Assembly: GCA_052386675.1 (NCBI GenBank)
Contig: JBQTJX010000039.1
Coordinates: forward strand, 62,001 to 126,000
Length of the DNA: 64,000 nucleotides
Origin: RBG-16-66-20 sp052386675
GTDB lineage: Bacteria > Pseudomonadota > Gammaproteobacteria > Burkholderiales > SG8-39
Direction of reading: 5' to 3'
Shown: positions 1 through 8,376 of the stretch, piece after piece
How positions within the stretch are numbered: position 1 is the stretch's first letter
How the letters are laid out: each line of letters begins with the position of its first letter
Made by a program: the position numbers and the translations under genes
Notes under the pieces: generated by a model
Told to the model about the DNA's origin: nothing
Database searches by the model: none
Seen by the model: the letters and a program-made list of their open reading frames with translations, nothing else

Positions 1-92
1 AGCCGGTAGCCGGCCTTCGCCAGGTTGGCCGACATCAGCCGCCCCATGAGGCCCAGGCCGATAAAGCCGACCGTCCGGGCCCCCTCGCTCAC
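1..92 (-). CDS. 3-hydroxyisobutyrate dehydrogenase-like NAD(P)-binding oxidoreductase, N-terminal fragment
   Basis: The 30 visible residues contain the Rossmann motif GFIGLGLMG followed by a helix (SANLAKAGY), which is the N-terminus of the 3-hydroxyisobutyrate / tartronate semialdehyde dehydrogenase family; these enzymes oxidise beta-hydroxyacids with NAD(P). The rest runs off the left edge of the window. The GTG start at 92 overlaps the stop of the upstream decarboxylase-like gene by four bases (GTGA), so the two are translationally coupled. The substrate cannot be inferred from this fragment. Confidence 0.75.
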   Translation of the reverse strand, partial: MSEGARTVGFIGLGLMGRLMSANLAKAGYR

Positions 93-478
93 AGGCCGCG
101 TTCCTTGAACACCTCCTTCGCGGTGCGGAAGCTCTCGACGGCAGCCGGCACGCCGCAGTAGATCGCGACCTGCAGGAACACCTCGCGGATCTCCTCCTTG
201 GTGAGGCCGTTGTTGAGCGCGCCATTGATGTGCAGCTTCAGCTCATGGGTGCGGCCAAGGGCGGACAGCATGGCGAGGTTGAGCATCGAGCGCGACTTGC
301 GCTCCAGTCCGGGCCGGTTCCAGACGTCGTTCCAGCAGTAGGAATTCAGCAGCTCGACGAAGGGCTGGTTGAACTCGTCCACGGTCGCCATCGACTTGTC
401 GACGTATTCGGCGCCCAGCACCTCGCGGCGCGTCTTCAGGCCGGCGTCGTAGCGTTCCTTGTGGCTTCGCTTGTCCAT
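89..478 (-). CDS. carboxymuconolactone decarboxylase family protein (PcaC-like)
   Basis: A 129-residue all-helical protein, the usual size for single-domain carboxymuconolactone decarboxylase / AhpD-fold proteins. It resembles 4-carboxymuconolactone decarboxylase, which removes CO2 in the protocatechuate branch of aromatic degradation, but the family also includes alkylhydroperoxidase-like proteins and no other pca gene is present, so the substrate is open. The ATG at 478 is chosen because TAGGAGAAG lies just upstream. It follows the class II aldolase by 11 bases and overlaps the next dehydrogenase, so the three genes form one unit that probably handles a small hydroxyacid or ring-cleavage intermediate. 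Confidence 0.75.
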   Translation of the reverse strand: MDKRSHKERYDAGLKTRREVLGAEYVDKSMATVDEFNQPFVELLNSYCWNDVWNRPGLERKSRSMLNLAMLSALGRTHELKLHINGALNNGLTKEEIREVFLQVAIYCGVPAAVESFRTAKEVFKERGL

Positions 479-489
479 TTCTGCTTCTC

Positions 490-1263
490 CTAGGTGAGGT
501 CTTCGTAACGGATGCCGGCGCGGCGCAGCAGGGCATCGAAGGCCATGCCGCCGGGACGCGGGCCGGTGCGGAAGGTCTGCACCCGCGCCGGCGTGTCGGC
601 GAGCACCTGCGGCGTGATGGGCAGATTCTCGCCCGCCATAGCGTCGCTCGCCAGCTGGATTTCGCAGGCGCGCTGCAGCGTCCAGTACGTGGTGAAGGCC
701 TCGGCGATGCCGGGGCAGGCGACCAGCAGGCCGTGGTTGCGCAGGATCAGGATGGGCTTCGCGCCGAGGCTGGCAACCAGGCGAGGCTGCTCGGAAGTGT
801 CGGTGGTGACGCCCTCGAAGTCGTGGTATGCGACCTGTCCGTACAGCGCCGCGCTGTAGAAATTGTCGCAGCGCAGGCCATCTTTCTTGGAGGAGACGGC
901 GCTGCCCGCGGTGGTATGGGTGTGAATGATGCAGTGGGCGTCGTCCCGCGCTGCGTGGATGGCGCTGTGGATGACGAAGCCGGCACGATTGACTGGGTGC
1001 TTCGAGCCGTCCATGGTCTCGCCGGCGATGTTGACCTTGACCAGGTTGGAGGCGGTGACCTCGCTGTACCAGAACCCGTAGGGATTGATCAGGTAGTGCC
1101 GCTCGGGGCCGGGCACGCGCGCGGTGATGTGGTTGTAGATCAGCTCGGTCCAGCCCAGCCAGTCGAAGGCGCGGTAGCAGGCGGCCAGTTCCAGGCGCAC
1201 CGCCCATTCGTCCGCTTTCATGCCCGCCGGCTTAAGGCGCAGCGCCTGTTCACTGAGGTCCAT
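490..1263 (-). CDS. class II aldolase/adducin family protein
   Basis: A 257-residue protein of the class II aldolase/adducin fold, which includes fuculose-1-phosphate aldolase and ribulose-5-phosphate 4-epimerase. The family's metal-binding histidines are visible in HTHTTAGSAVS and again in LRNHGLLV. Such proteins cleave or epimerise short hydroxy-carbonyl compounds with Zn2+ or a similar metal. The ATG at 1263 is chosen over an in-frame ATG at 1275 because GGAGGAAGCC precedes it. The ribosome-binding site directly follows the T-run of a terminator, so expression may depend on read-through from the importer genes or on a promoter hidden there. Confidence 0.8.
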   Translation of the reverse strand: MDLSEQALRLKPAGMKADEWAVRLELAACYRAFDWLGWTELIYNHITARVPGPERHYLINPYGFWYSEVTASNLVKVNIAGETMDGSKHPVNRAGFVIHSAIHAARDDAHCIIHTHTTAGSAVSSKKDGLRCDNFYSAALYGQVAYHDFEGVTTDTSEQPRLVASLGAKPILILRNHGLLVACPGIAEAFTTYWTLQRACEIQLASDAMAGENLPITPQVLADTPARVQTFRTGPRPGGMAFDALLRRAGIRYEDLT

Positions 1264-1273
1264 GGCTTCCTCC

Positions 1274-1308
1274 AAAAAAAAAAAGCGCGAGCCGAGGCTC
1301 GCGCTTTT
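1274..1308 (-). terminator. strong rho-independent terminator after the substrate-binding protein gene
   Basis: On the minus strand a perfect 13-bp stem (1296-1308 with 1281-1293, two-base loop) is followed by a T-run of 11 that begins inside the stem. It lies 22 bases past the stop of the binding-protein gene. The Shine-Dalgarno of the next gene begins immediately after the T-run, so it may act as a partial terminator or attenuator between the importer and the aldolase genes. The A-run on the other side gives the hairpin a weaker terminator character in the plus direction. Confidence 0.9.
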
Positions 1309-1330
1309 ACGTTAACACGGCGCTCCGGGT

Positions 1331-2536
1331 CTACTTGCCCATCACGTTCCCGAAGCGCACCCACTGCTTGCCATCGAAGCGGATCAGCTGCACCGCCTGG
1401 ATCGGCGCGTAGTCGCTGTCGCCGGTGTTGATGGTGATCCCCGGCAGGAAGGTCTCGACGCGGAAGCCCTTCATGCTGGCGGCCTGCTTCATGATGTTGT
1501 CGCGCGTCAGGTTGTTCCCGGCCTGCTTCAGGACCTGGTGCAGCGTCGAGGCCACGGTGTAGCCGTAGATGTTGGACGCGTCCTTCAGGTCGCCCTCGGG
1601 GTAGTACTTGGCCATGAAGGCCTTCCAGTCGAGCACGGCCTTGTCGTTCGCCCACTGGCTGTCGAGCGGATCCTTGATGTACTGCGTCGAGATCAGGCCC
1701 ACCGACTTGTCCAGGCCCGCCGGCGTCAGCACCGAGCCCACCGAGGCCGAGACGTTGTTCAGGAAGTGCAGGGGCTTCCAGCCGATGTCGAAGGCCTTGC
1801 GGATCGCCTGCGCCGCGAACTTCGGCGTGGTGATGTTGAAGAAGGTATCCGCGCCAGAGGCCTGCAGCTGGACCATCTGCGAATCCACCGTCGGGTCGGT
1901 CACTTCGTAGGACACCTCCTTGACGATCATCGACGGCGCCTTGGCGCCGAGGCCGTCCTTCATCCCCTTGAGGTAGTCCTTGCCGTAGTCGTCGTTCTGG
2001 TAAAGGATCGCGATCTTGGCGTTGGGCTTCTCCTTCAGGATGTACTCGGCGTAGATGCGGCCCTCGGTCTGGTAGTTCGGCTGCCAGCCCATGGTCCAGG
2101 GGTGCGCCTTCGCGTCATCCCACTTGGTGGCGCCGGTGGCGACGTGCAGCTGCGGCACCTTCTTCATGTTCATGTACTTGTGGATCGCGGTGTTCGGCGG
2201 CGTGCCCAGGGTCTGGAACACGAACAGGACGTTGTCCTGCTCCACCAGCTTGCGCACCATTTCCACGGTCTTGGGCGGGCTGTAGCCATCGTCGTAGGAC
2301 ACCCAGGTAACCTTGCGGCCGTTGACGCCGCCCTGCTCGTTGACCATCTTGAAATAGGCGCCGATGGACTTGCCGATGGTGCCGTAGGCCGAGGCCGGGC
2401 CGCTGTACGGGTTGGTGTTGCCGATCTTGATCTCGGTGTCGGATGCGCCCGGATCGTACTTCTTCTGCGCGAACGCGGCGGGCGAGGCCAGCGCCGCGGC
2501 CAACAGGGCTGCAACGGGTACGAGCTTGAAGTTCAT
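1331..2536 (-). CDS. branched-chain amino acid-type ABC transporter, periplasmic substrate-binding protein
   Basis: A 401-residue periplasmic binding protein of the LivK / Peripla_BP_6 family. Residues 1-23 form a signal peptide ending AAFAQ. The mature part has the family hallmarks: IKIGNTNPYSGPAS at the start, GGVNGRKV, then an ABC-like two-lobe body. The start at 2536 is preceded by AGGAGGAGACC. It is the last gene of a five-gene importer operon and is followed by a strong terminator. Proteins of this subfamily often bind aromatic acids, amides or other carboxylates instead of leucine, and the catabolic neighbours favour such a ligand; the ligand is inferred, not seen. Confidence 0.88.
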   Translation of the reverse strand: MNFKLVPVAALLAAALASPAAFAQKKYDPGASDTEIKIGNTNPYSGPASAYGTIGKSIGAYFKMVNEQGGVNGRKVTWVSYDDGYSPPKTVEMVRKLVEQDNVLFVFQTLGTPPNTAIHKYMNMKKVPQLHVATGATKWDDAKAHPWTMGWQPNYQTEGRIYAEYILKEKPNAKIAILYQNDDYGKDYLKGMKDGLGAKAPSMIVKEVSYEVTDPTVDSQMVQLQASGADTFFNITTPKFAAQAIRKAFDIGWKPLHFLNNVSASVGSVLTPAGLDKSVGLISTQYIKDPLDSQWANDKAVLDWKAFMAKYYPEGDLKDASNIYGYTVASTLHQVLKQAGNNLTRDNIMKQAASMKGFRVETFLPGITINTGDSDYAPIQAVQLIRFDGKQWVRFGNVMGK

Positions 2537-2561
2537 GGTGGTCTCCTCCTCCAGAAAGTCG

Positions 2562-3536
2562 TCAGGTATTCTGCCTCTTCCGCGCCAGTCGCGCCATGCC
2601 CATCCGCACCGCGCCGGCAATGCCGGCGGGCATGAGGTAGACGAAGGCGATCAGGAACACGCCGAAGATCGCCCAGGGGGCAGCCTTGGAGATTTCGTCG
2701 GCGATGTTGGGTACGAACTGGATGAACAGGGCGCCATAGATCGCGCCGGGGATCGACGCCAGGCCGCCGACCACGATGCCCACCAGGAACACGATGGACA
2801 CGAAGATGTTGAAGCTGTCCGGGGCGACGAACTGGATGGCGATGGCGCCAAGCGCGCCGGCAACGCCGGTGTACATCGCCGAGACGCCAAAGGCCAGCGA
2901 TTTCACCATGGCGTTGTTCACGCCCATGGCCTCGGCGGCGACGTGCTGGTCGCGGATCGCCACCAGCGCGCGCCCGATGCGGCCCCGCAGCAGGTTCCAG
3001 GCGAGGAAGAACATCACCACCGTGACCGCCAGCGTGAAGTAGTAGAGCCACTGGTCCGGGTTCAGCGGCAGGCCGAGTGAGGTGAAAACGGCAGGCGCAT
3101 CCGGCTTGGCGATGACGATGCCCTGCACGCCGCCGGTGATCTTCTCGAGGTGGTGGTACTTGAGCAGGTGGGGCAGCGATACCCCGAGCGCGAAGGTCGC
3201 CAGGGCAAGGTACAGGCCCTCGAGCTTCAGGGCGGGCAGGCCGAACAGGAAGCCTGCGACCAGGCACACCGCGCCGGCTACCGGGATGGTGGCCCAGTAC
3301 GGCACGCCGGCCTTGTCCATCAGGATCGCGGCGGTATAGGCACCGATGGCGTAGAACGCGCCGTGGCCGAGCGAGATCTGGCCGTTGTAGCCGGTGAGGA
3401 TGTTCAGGCCGAGCAGGGCGGTGGCGTACACCAGCACCATCGTGAACTGGAAGGTGCGGTAGTTGCTGACGAGAAACGGCAGCGCGCAGGCCGCCAGCAG
3501 GACGACGGCGAGGACGATGAGCTGGCGGCGGGTCAT
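2562..3536 (-). CDS. livM: branched-chain amino acid-type ABC transporter permease (LivM-like)
   Basis: A 324-residue integral membrane protein with about nine to ten hydrophobic helices. It carries the LivM-type sequences GYNGQISLGHGAFYAIGAY near residues 50-70 and IRDQHVAAEAMGVN in the cytoplasmic coupling loop that contacts the ATPases. It forms the pore as a heterodimer with the LivH-like protein encoded ten bases upstream. The binding-protein gene follows 25 bases downstream. Length and motifs are typical, with nothing broken. Confidence 0.9.
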   Translation of the reverse strand: MTRRQLIVLAVVLLAACALPFLVSNYRTFQFTMVLVYATALLGLNILTGYNGQISLGHGAFYAIGAYTAAILMDKAGVPYWATIPVAGAVCLVAGFLFGLPALKLEGLYLALATFALGVSLPHLLKYHHLEKITGGVQGIVIAKPDAPAVFTSLGLPLNPDQWLYYFTLAVTVVMFFLAWNLLRGRIGRALVAIRDQHVAAEAMGVNNAMVKSLAFGVSAMYTGVAGALGAIAIQFVAPDSFNIFVSIVFLVGIVVGGLASIPGAIYGALFIQFVPNIADEISKAAPWAIFGVFLIAFVYLMPAGIAGAVRMGMARLARKRQNT

Positions 3537-3546
3537 GGTCGGCGCC

Positions 3547-4419
3547 TCATACCCGGGTCACGTGGACCTTGCCGAAGAAACCCGAGGGCTTGACTGTCAG
3601 CACGCCGATGATCAGCACCAGCGCCACCGCGAGCTTGAGCTCGTTGCCGATGACGAAGGCGCCCAGCACGTTCTCCAGCACGCCGACCAGGAAGCCGCCG
3701 AACACCGCGCCCCAGGGGTTGTCGATGCCGCCGATCAGCGCGCCCGCGAACGCGTAGAGCAGGATGCCGCCCATCATGTTCGGATCGAGGAACACCACCG
3801 GCGCCACCATCATGCCCGCGATCGAGCCGATGGCCGCGGCGAAGCCCCAGCCCAGCGCCAGCATCCAGCCGACGCGGATGCCGACCAGGCGGCTGGAGTC
3901 CGGGTTTTGCGCCGCGGCGCGCATGGCAAGGCCGAGCGGGGTGAAACGGAAGAATGCGTAGATCAGCAGCAGCACCACCAGCGTGACGCCGATCGCGCCG
4001 ACCTCGTGCGGCGACATGTACTTGCCGAAGCCGAGCTCCTTGGGGAATGGGCTGGGAAAGGTCTTGATGGTGTAGCTGTAGATCCATCCTGTCACGCTGT
4101 TCAGGATCACCAGCAGGCCGATGAACACCACCACCACCGACAATACCGAGCCGCTGTTCGCCACCGGGCGGATGACGATGCGCTCGATCACCACGCCGAG
4201 CACGAAGGCAAATGCCACCGTGAGGAAGAATGCCGCCCAGTAGGGCACGCCGGCGTTGATCAGCGTCCAGGCGATGTAGGTGGCGAACATCGCCAGCTCG
4301 CCTTGCGCGAAGTTCACCAGGTGGGTGGACTGGTAGATCATCACCAGCGCGAGCGCCAGGCTGGCGTAGATGCCGCCGGTGGCCAGGCCCGCCAGGACCT
4401 GGTGGAGGAAGGCGTCCAT
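3547..4419 (-). CDS. livH: branched-chain amino acid-type ABC transporter permease (LivH-like)
   Basis: A 290-residue membrane protein, the usual LivH size. The N-terminus GLATGGIYASLALALVMIY and the segment VNFAQGELAMFATY are classic for the family, and AMRAAAQNPDSSRLVGI is the EAA-like loop that docks on the ATP-binding subunits. The ATG at 4419 is chosen because it starts two bases after the livF stop; the longer open frame upstream is only an antisense-like extension. It pairs with LivM in the inner membrane. Confidence 0.9.
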   Translation of the reverse strand: MDAFLHQVLAGLATGGIYASLALALVMIYQSTHLVNFAQGELAMFATYIAWTLINAGVPYWAAFFLTVAFAFVLGVVIERIVIRPVANSGSVLSVVVVFIGLLVILNSVTGWIYSYTIKTFPSPFPKELGFGKYMSPHEVGAIGVTLVVLLLIYAFFRFTPLGLAMRAAAQNPDSSRLVGIRVGWMLALGWGFAAAIGSIAGMMVAPVVFLDPNMMGGILLYAFAGALIGGIDNPWGAVFGGFLVGVLENVLGAFVIGNELKLAVALVLIIGVLTVKPSGFFGKVHVTRV

Positions 4420-4421
4420 GG

Positions 4422-5132
4422 TCAGTATCCCAGGTAGGAACGGCGCACGGCGTCGTCCTTCTTGATGTCCTCGGAGGCCCCGGACAGCACGATGCGGCCG
4501 GTCTCGATCAGGTAGGCGCGGTCGGCCAGGTCCAGCGCCATGGCCGCGTTCTGCTCCACCAGCAGCATGCTGACCTTCTCCTTTTCGTTGACCGCCCGCA
4601 GGATGCCGAACAGCTCCCGGACGATCAGCGGCGCGAGGCCGAAGGAGGGCTCGTCGAGCAGCATCAGCTTCGGGCGCAGCATCAGCGCGCGCGACACCGC
4701 CAGCATCTGCTGCTCTCCGCCGGACAGGGTCCCGGCCTGCTGCGTGCGGCGCTCCTTGAGGCGCGGGAAGTAGCCGTACATGCGTTCCAGATCGGCTTCC
4801 ACCGCGTCCCTGTCCTTGCGCGTGTAGGCGCCCAGGCGCAGGTTCTCCTCGGTGCTGAGCATGGTGAACGTGCCACGACCGTCCGGCACGTGCGCGATAC
4901 CCAGGCGCACGATGTCCTCGGTGGCGCGGCCGTCGATGCGCTCGCCACCGAAGCGGATCCTGCCCTGGGTCTTCACCATGCCGCACAGCGCGCGCAGCGT
5001 CGTGGTCTTGCCGGCACCGTTGGCGCCGAGCAGGGTGGTGATGGTGCCTTCCTCCATCGAGAAATCCATGCCGTGGAGTACGCGGGTGAGGCCGTAGGCG
5101 GCGTGCAGGCCGCTGGCTTCGAGCAACGCCAT
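4422..5132 (-). CDS. livF: branched-chain amino acid-type ABC transporter ATP-binding protein (LivF-like)
   Basis: A 236-residue ABC ATPase. Visible motifs are Walker A GANGAGKTT (about residues 34-42), signature LSGGEQQML, Walker B LMLLDEPSFGL, and the H-loop region replaced by the LivF-typical LLVEQNAAMAL. LivF and LivG hydrolyse ATP on the cytoplasmic face to drive import. The start codon shares one base with the livG stop (TGATG), so the two ATPases are translationally coupled. Confidence 0.92.
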   Translation of the reverse strand: MALLEASGLHAAYGLTRVLHGMDFSMEEGTITTLLGANGAGKTTTLRALCGMVKTQGRIRFGGERIDGRATEDIVRLGIAHVPDGRGTFTMLSTEENLRLGAYTRKDRDAVEADLERMYGYFPRLKERRTQQAGTLSGGEQQMLAVSRALMLRPKLMLLDEPSFGLAPLIVRELFGILRAVNEKEKVSMLLVEQNAAMALDLADRAYLIETGRIVLSGASEDIKKDDAVRRSYLGY

Positions 5133-5947
5133 CAGGCGCCCCCTCCGAGGTAGGCCTGGATCAGTTCCGGGTGCTGTTGCACTTCCGCGGGAGTGCCTTC
5201 GGCGATCTTGCGGCCGAAGTTCAGCGCCACCACGCGGTCGGAAATGCCCATGACCAGGCTCATGTGGTGCTCGACCAGCAATACGGTCAGCGACAGGCGG
5301 TCGCGGATGCTCCTGATCAGGGCGCCCAGCGTGCCCACCTCCTCGTGGTTCAGTCCGCTTGCCGGTTCATCCAGCAGCAGCAGCCTGGGCTCGGCGGCCA
5401 GCGCGCGCGCCAGCTCGACGCGCTTCTGCGTGCCGAAGGGCAGGTCCGCCACACGCGTGTCCGCGACCGAGTCGAGGTCCAGCAGGTTGATGAGCGCACG
5501 AGCCTTGTCGAGCGTCGCGGCTTCCTCCTGCGTCACCGCGGGCAGGCGCAGGGCATTGGTGAAGAAGCCGCTGCCGGTCCGGCAGTGGCGCCCGACCATG
5601 ACGTTGTCCATCACAGTCATGGTGCGGAACAGGGCGAGGTTCTGGAACGTGCGCCCGATGCCGAGCGCGGCGATCCGGTGCCTGGGCAGCTGGAGGATCG
5701 AGCTGCCGTCGAACTGGATGTCGCCGCTGCCGCATTCATAGAGGCGCGACAGGCAGTTGAACAGCGTGGTCTTGCCGGCGCCGTTGGGCCCGATCAGGCC
5801 GACGATGCTTCCCGCGGCGACGTCGAACGAGACGTCGTCGAGCGCGACGATGCCGCCGAAGCGCACCCCCACGCCCTGCACGCGCAGCAACACCCCTGCA
5901 GCACTCGTTCCGATAGACCCTCCTCCATCAGACGATGTACCCGGCAT
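5132..5947 (-). CDS. livG: branched-chain amino acid-type ABC transporter ATP-binding protein (LivG-like)
   Basis: A 271-residue ABC ATPase with Walker A GPNGAGKTT, Walker B LLLDEPASGLN and the LivG-type C-terminus LLVEHHMSLVM plus a HPELIQAYLG tail. The ABC signature is degenerate (LPFGTQKRVELARAL), as is normal for LivG. It is the first gene of the importer operon. The start is uncertain: 5947 avoids overlap with the divergent regulator but has no good ribosome-binding site, and GGAGGAGGG occurs inside the frame near 5918-5926, so translation may begin further in, around 5893. Confidence 0.88.
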   Translation of the reverse strand: MPGTSSDGGGSIGTSAAGVLLRVQGVGVRFGGIVALDDVSFDVAAGSIVGLIGPNGAGKTTLFNCLSRLYECGSGDIQFDGSSILQLPRHRIAALGIGRTFQNLALFRTMTVMDNVMVGRHCRTGSGFFTNALRLPAVTQEEAATLDKARALINLLDLDSVADTRVADLPFGTQKRVELARALAAEPRLLLLDEPASGLNHEEVGTLGALIRSIRDRLSLTVLLVEHHMSLVMGISDRVVALNFGRKIAEGTPAEVQQHPELIQAYLGGGA

Positions 5948-5976
5948 CGCACCGGGTGTTTGCAAATTGCGTCGGA

Positions 5977-5987
5977 TTGTCGGACGA
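5977..5987. promoter_or_regulatory. FadR-type GntR operator between livG and the GntR gene
   Basis: The 11-mer TTGTCGGACGA fits the T-N-G-T-N3-A-C-N-A consensus known for FadR-subfamily GntR regulators at every fixed position. It sits 22 bases before the regulator start and about 30 bases before the livG start, in a 62-base divergent spacer. The likely reading is that the regulator controls both itself and the importer from this site. Confidence 0.6.
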
Positions 5988-6009
5988 TGTTTTCCTCCCG
6001 TCAACCAAA

Positions 6010-6768
6010 ATGTCGGAAGCCCAGGAAAAATTCCGGCGCATCAAGGCTACGCCGGCCTACCGACTCGTCGCGGAAGCGATCGAGCGCCGGATCCTGTCGG
6101 GTGCGATTCGCCCGGGCGAGCCCATCGGCACCGAAGCCGAGCTGGTCGAGCAGTTCGGCGTGAACCGCTCCACGGTGCGTGAAGGCATCCGCCTGCTGGA
6201 GCACGACGGCCTGATCCGGCGGGAATCGAACCGCCGGTTGTCAGTGGGGCTGCCGCACTACGACCGCCTCGCAACCCGCTCCAGTCGCGCGCTGGTGCTG
6301 CATGAAGTGACCTTCCGCGAACTGTACGAGGCCGCGCTCGCATTGCAGACGGCGACCATGGAGGGGGCGGTCGAGCGCGCGACGCCGGAGCTGGTGAAGG
6401 AGATGGATAGGAACATCGCGCGCACCGCCGCCACGCTGCAGGATCCGGAGGCGGTGGCGCAGTTGGACACGGAATTCCACGCCCTGATCGGCAAGGCCTC
6501 CGGCAACCGGGTGCTGCAGCTGGCACGCGAGCCCTCGGACCTGCTGGTTTTTCCGACCACCAAGCTGGTGCTGGCGCAGATCAAGGAAGGTCCGTCGCGG
6601 CTGCTGGAGGCGCACCGCATGATGGTGGACGCGATCCGCCGCAAGGACCGCGACGCCGCCCGCACCTGGGCGCGCCGGCACATCAACGACTGGCGCAAGG
6701 GCTTCGAGCGCGCCGGCAACGACATCGACCAGCCGATCGACAGAATCTACCTCCGCGCGTTCGCATGA
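6010..6768 (+). CDS. GntR family transcriptional regulator, FadR/FCD subfamily
   Basis: A 252-residue regulator. Residues 15-80 form a winged helix of GntR type (GTEAELVEQFGVNRSTVREGIRLLE includes the recognition helix), and the C-terminal 150 residues are a helical FCD ligand-binding domain (LDTEFHALIGKASGN carries the metal/ligand Asp and His). The ATG at 6010 is preferred to an upstream frame start at 5935, which would run through the livG promoter region. It diverges from the importer and overlaps the ligase downstream by four bases, so it probably regulates both. The effector is probably a carboxylate or acyl-CoA of the pathway. Confidence 0.85.
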   Translation: MSEAQEKFRRIKATPAYRLVAEAIERRILSGAIRPGEPIGTEAELVEQFGVNRSTVREGIRLLEHDGLIRRESNRRLSVGLPHYDRLATRSSRALVLHEVTFRELYEAALALQTATMEGAVERATPELVKEMDRNIARTAATLQDPEAVAQLDTEFHALIGKASGNRVLQLAREPSDLLVFPTTKLVLAQIKEGPSRLLEAHRMMVDAIRRKDRDAARTWARRHINDWRKGFERAGNDIDQPIDRIYLRAFA

Positions 6769-8372
6769 TCCGGGCCACGATGCAGCGGGTGCCGCTGTCC
6801 GTCAACCAGCTGCTCGAGCGCGGCGGCCGGCTCTATCCGGAATCGGAAATCGTCAGCCGGCGGCCGGACAAGTCCCTGGCGCGGCACCGCTTCGCGGAGT
6901 TCCACGCACGCGCAAAGGGCCTCGCCGCGGCGCTGCTGGCCGCGGGGCTCGAGAAAGGTGACCGCGTCGCCACGCTGTGCTGGAACCATCATGCGCACCT
7001 GGAGTGCTATTTCGGCATTCCCGCCGCCGGCGGCGTGATGCACACGCTCAACCTGCGCCTGTCGCCGGACGAGATTGGCTGGATCGCCGGCCATGCGCAG
7101 GACCGCTTCCTGGTGGTGGACGACGTCCTGTTGCCCCTGTTCGAGCAGTTCCGGGACAAGCATCGTTTCGAGAAGGTGATCGTATTCCCTTTCAGCGGCG
7201 CGAAGGTCGCGGCGCCGTACGCGGACTACGAGCAGTTCATCGCGAGCGGTGCCGGCGGGTTCGAGTACGTCCCGCACGAGGAGGATGACCCGATCGCCAT
7301 GTGCTACACCTCGGGCACCACGGGACGCCCAAAGGGCGTGGTGTATAGCCACCGGTCCACCGTGATCCATACCCTGATGGCGAACCAGCCCGACCACTGG
7401 GGCCTGAAGGCCGGCGACAGCGTGCTGCCGGCCACGCCCATGTTCCACGCAAACTGCTGGGGTGTGCCCTATGCCTGCGTGATGATGGGCATCAAGATGA
7501 TCTTTCCCGGGCCGCACCTGCATCCGGAGGACCTGCTGGACCTGTTCGCCGCGGAGCAGCCGACCTATGCGCTGGGCGTGCCGACCATCTGGATGACCAT
7601 GCTGCAGCTGCTGGACGCGCAGCCGGAACGCTTCAGGCTGCCGCCGCACATGCGCATGCTGGTGGGCGGGGCGCCGGTGCCGGAGGCGATGATCCGCGCC
7701 TTCAAGCGCCACGGCGCCCAGATCTGCCATGGCTGGGGCATGACCGAGATGAGCCCGCTGGGGACGGTGTCCTACATCAAGCCCGAGTTGCGGCACCTGG
7801 GCGAGGAGGAAAGGATTGGTCGCTACGCCATGGCCGGCGTGCCGGCGCCGATCATGGACATCCGCCTCATCGCCGACGACGGGTCGGAATGCGCCTGGGA
7901 CGGGAAGAGCGTGGGCGAGATCCAGGTGCGCGGGCCTTTCATCGCCGGCGGCTACCACGACGTGCCCAATGAACCGGAGAAGTTCACCGCGGACGGCTGG
8001 CTGCGCACCGGCGACGTCGCCTCGCTGGACGCGCATGGCTACCTGCGCATCACGGACCGGACCAAGGACCTGATCAAGTCGGGCGGGGAGTGGATCAGCT
8101 CGGTGGACATGGAGAACCTGCTGATGGCGCACCCGGCGGTCCAGGAAGCCGCGGTGATCGCGGTGCCGGATCCGAAATGGACCGAGCGCCCTCTCGCCTG
8201 TGTCGTGTTCAAACCAGGCAAGTCCGCGACGCCGGAGGAATTGCGCGCGCACCTTGCCGCGCGTTTCATCAAGTGGCAGCTGCCGGACCGCTTCGAGGTG
8301 CTCGAGGCGATCCCGCGCACCTCCACCGGGAAGTTCTGGAAGGTGAAGCTGCGGGAGATGTTCCGCAGCTAG
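6765..8372 (+). CDS. acyl-CoA ligase / AMP-dependent synthetase (long-chain or medium-chain fatty acid type)
   Basis: A 535-residue adenylate-forming enzyme that converts a carboxylate plus ATP and CoA into acyl-CoA. The P-loop YTSGTTGRPKGV, the A5 motif HGWGMTEMSP, the A7/A8 region GWLRTGDVASLDAHGYLRITDRTKDLIKSGG-type hinge and the A10 lysine motif TSTGKFWK are all visible. It matches the fatty-acyl-CoA synthetase (FadD-like) subgroup in length and in its N-terminal SVNQLLERGGRLYP. The ATG overlaps the regulator stop (ATGA). It likely activates the acid imported by the divergent transporter; the exact acid is unknown. Confidence 0.88.
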   Translation: MIRATMQRVPLSVNQLLERGGRLYPESEIVSRRPDKSLARHRFAEFHARAKGLAAALLAAGLEKGDRVATLCWNHHAHLECYFGIPAAGGVMHTLNLRLSPDEIGWIAGHAQDRFLVVDDVLLPLFEQFRDKHRFEKVIVFPFSGAKVAAPYADYEQFIASGAGGFEYVPHEEDDPIAMCYTSGTTGRPKGVVYSHRSTVIHTLMANQPDHWGLKAGDSVLPATPMFHANCWGVPYACVMMGIKMIFPGPHLHPEDLLDLFAAEQPTYALGVPTIWMTMLQLLDAQPERFRLPPHMRMLVGGAPVPEAMIRAFKRHGAQICHGWGMTEMSPLGTVSYIKPELRHLGEEERIGRYAMAGVPAPIMDIRLIADDGSECAWDGKSVGEIQVRGPFIAGGYHDVPNEPEKFTADGWLRTGDVASLDAHGYLRITDRTKDLIKSGGEWISSVDMENLLMAHPAVQEAAVIAVPDPKWTERPLACVVFKPGKSATPEELRAHLAARFIKWQLPDRFEVLEAIPRTSTGKFWKVKLREMFRS

Positions 8373-8376
8373 GAAC

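Noticed and set aside
6747..8252. 501-codon open frame on the minus strand
   Set aside because: Antisense of the acyl-CoA ligase gene, His/Arg-rich without domains.
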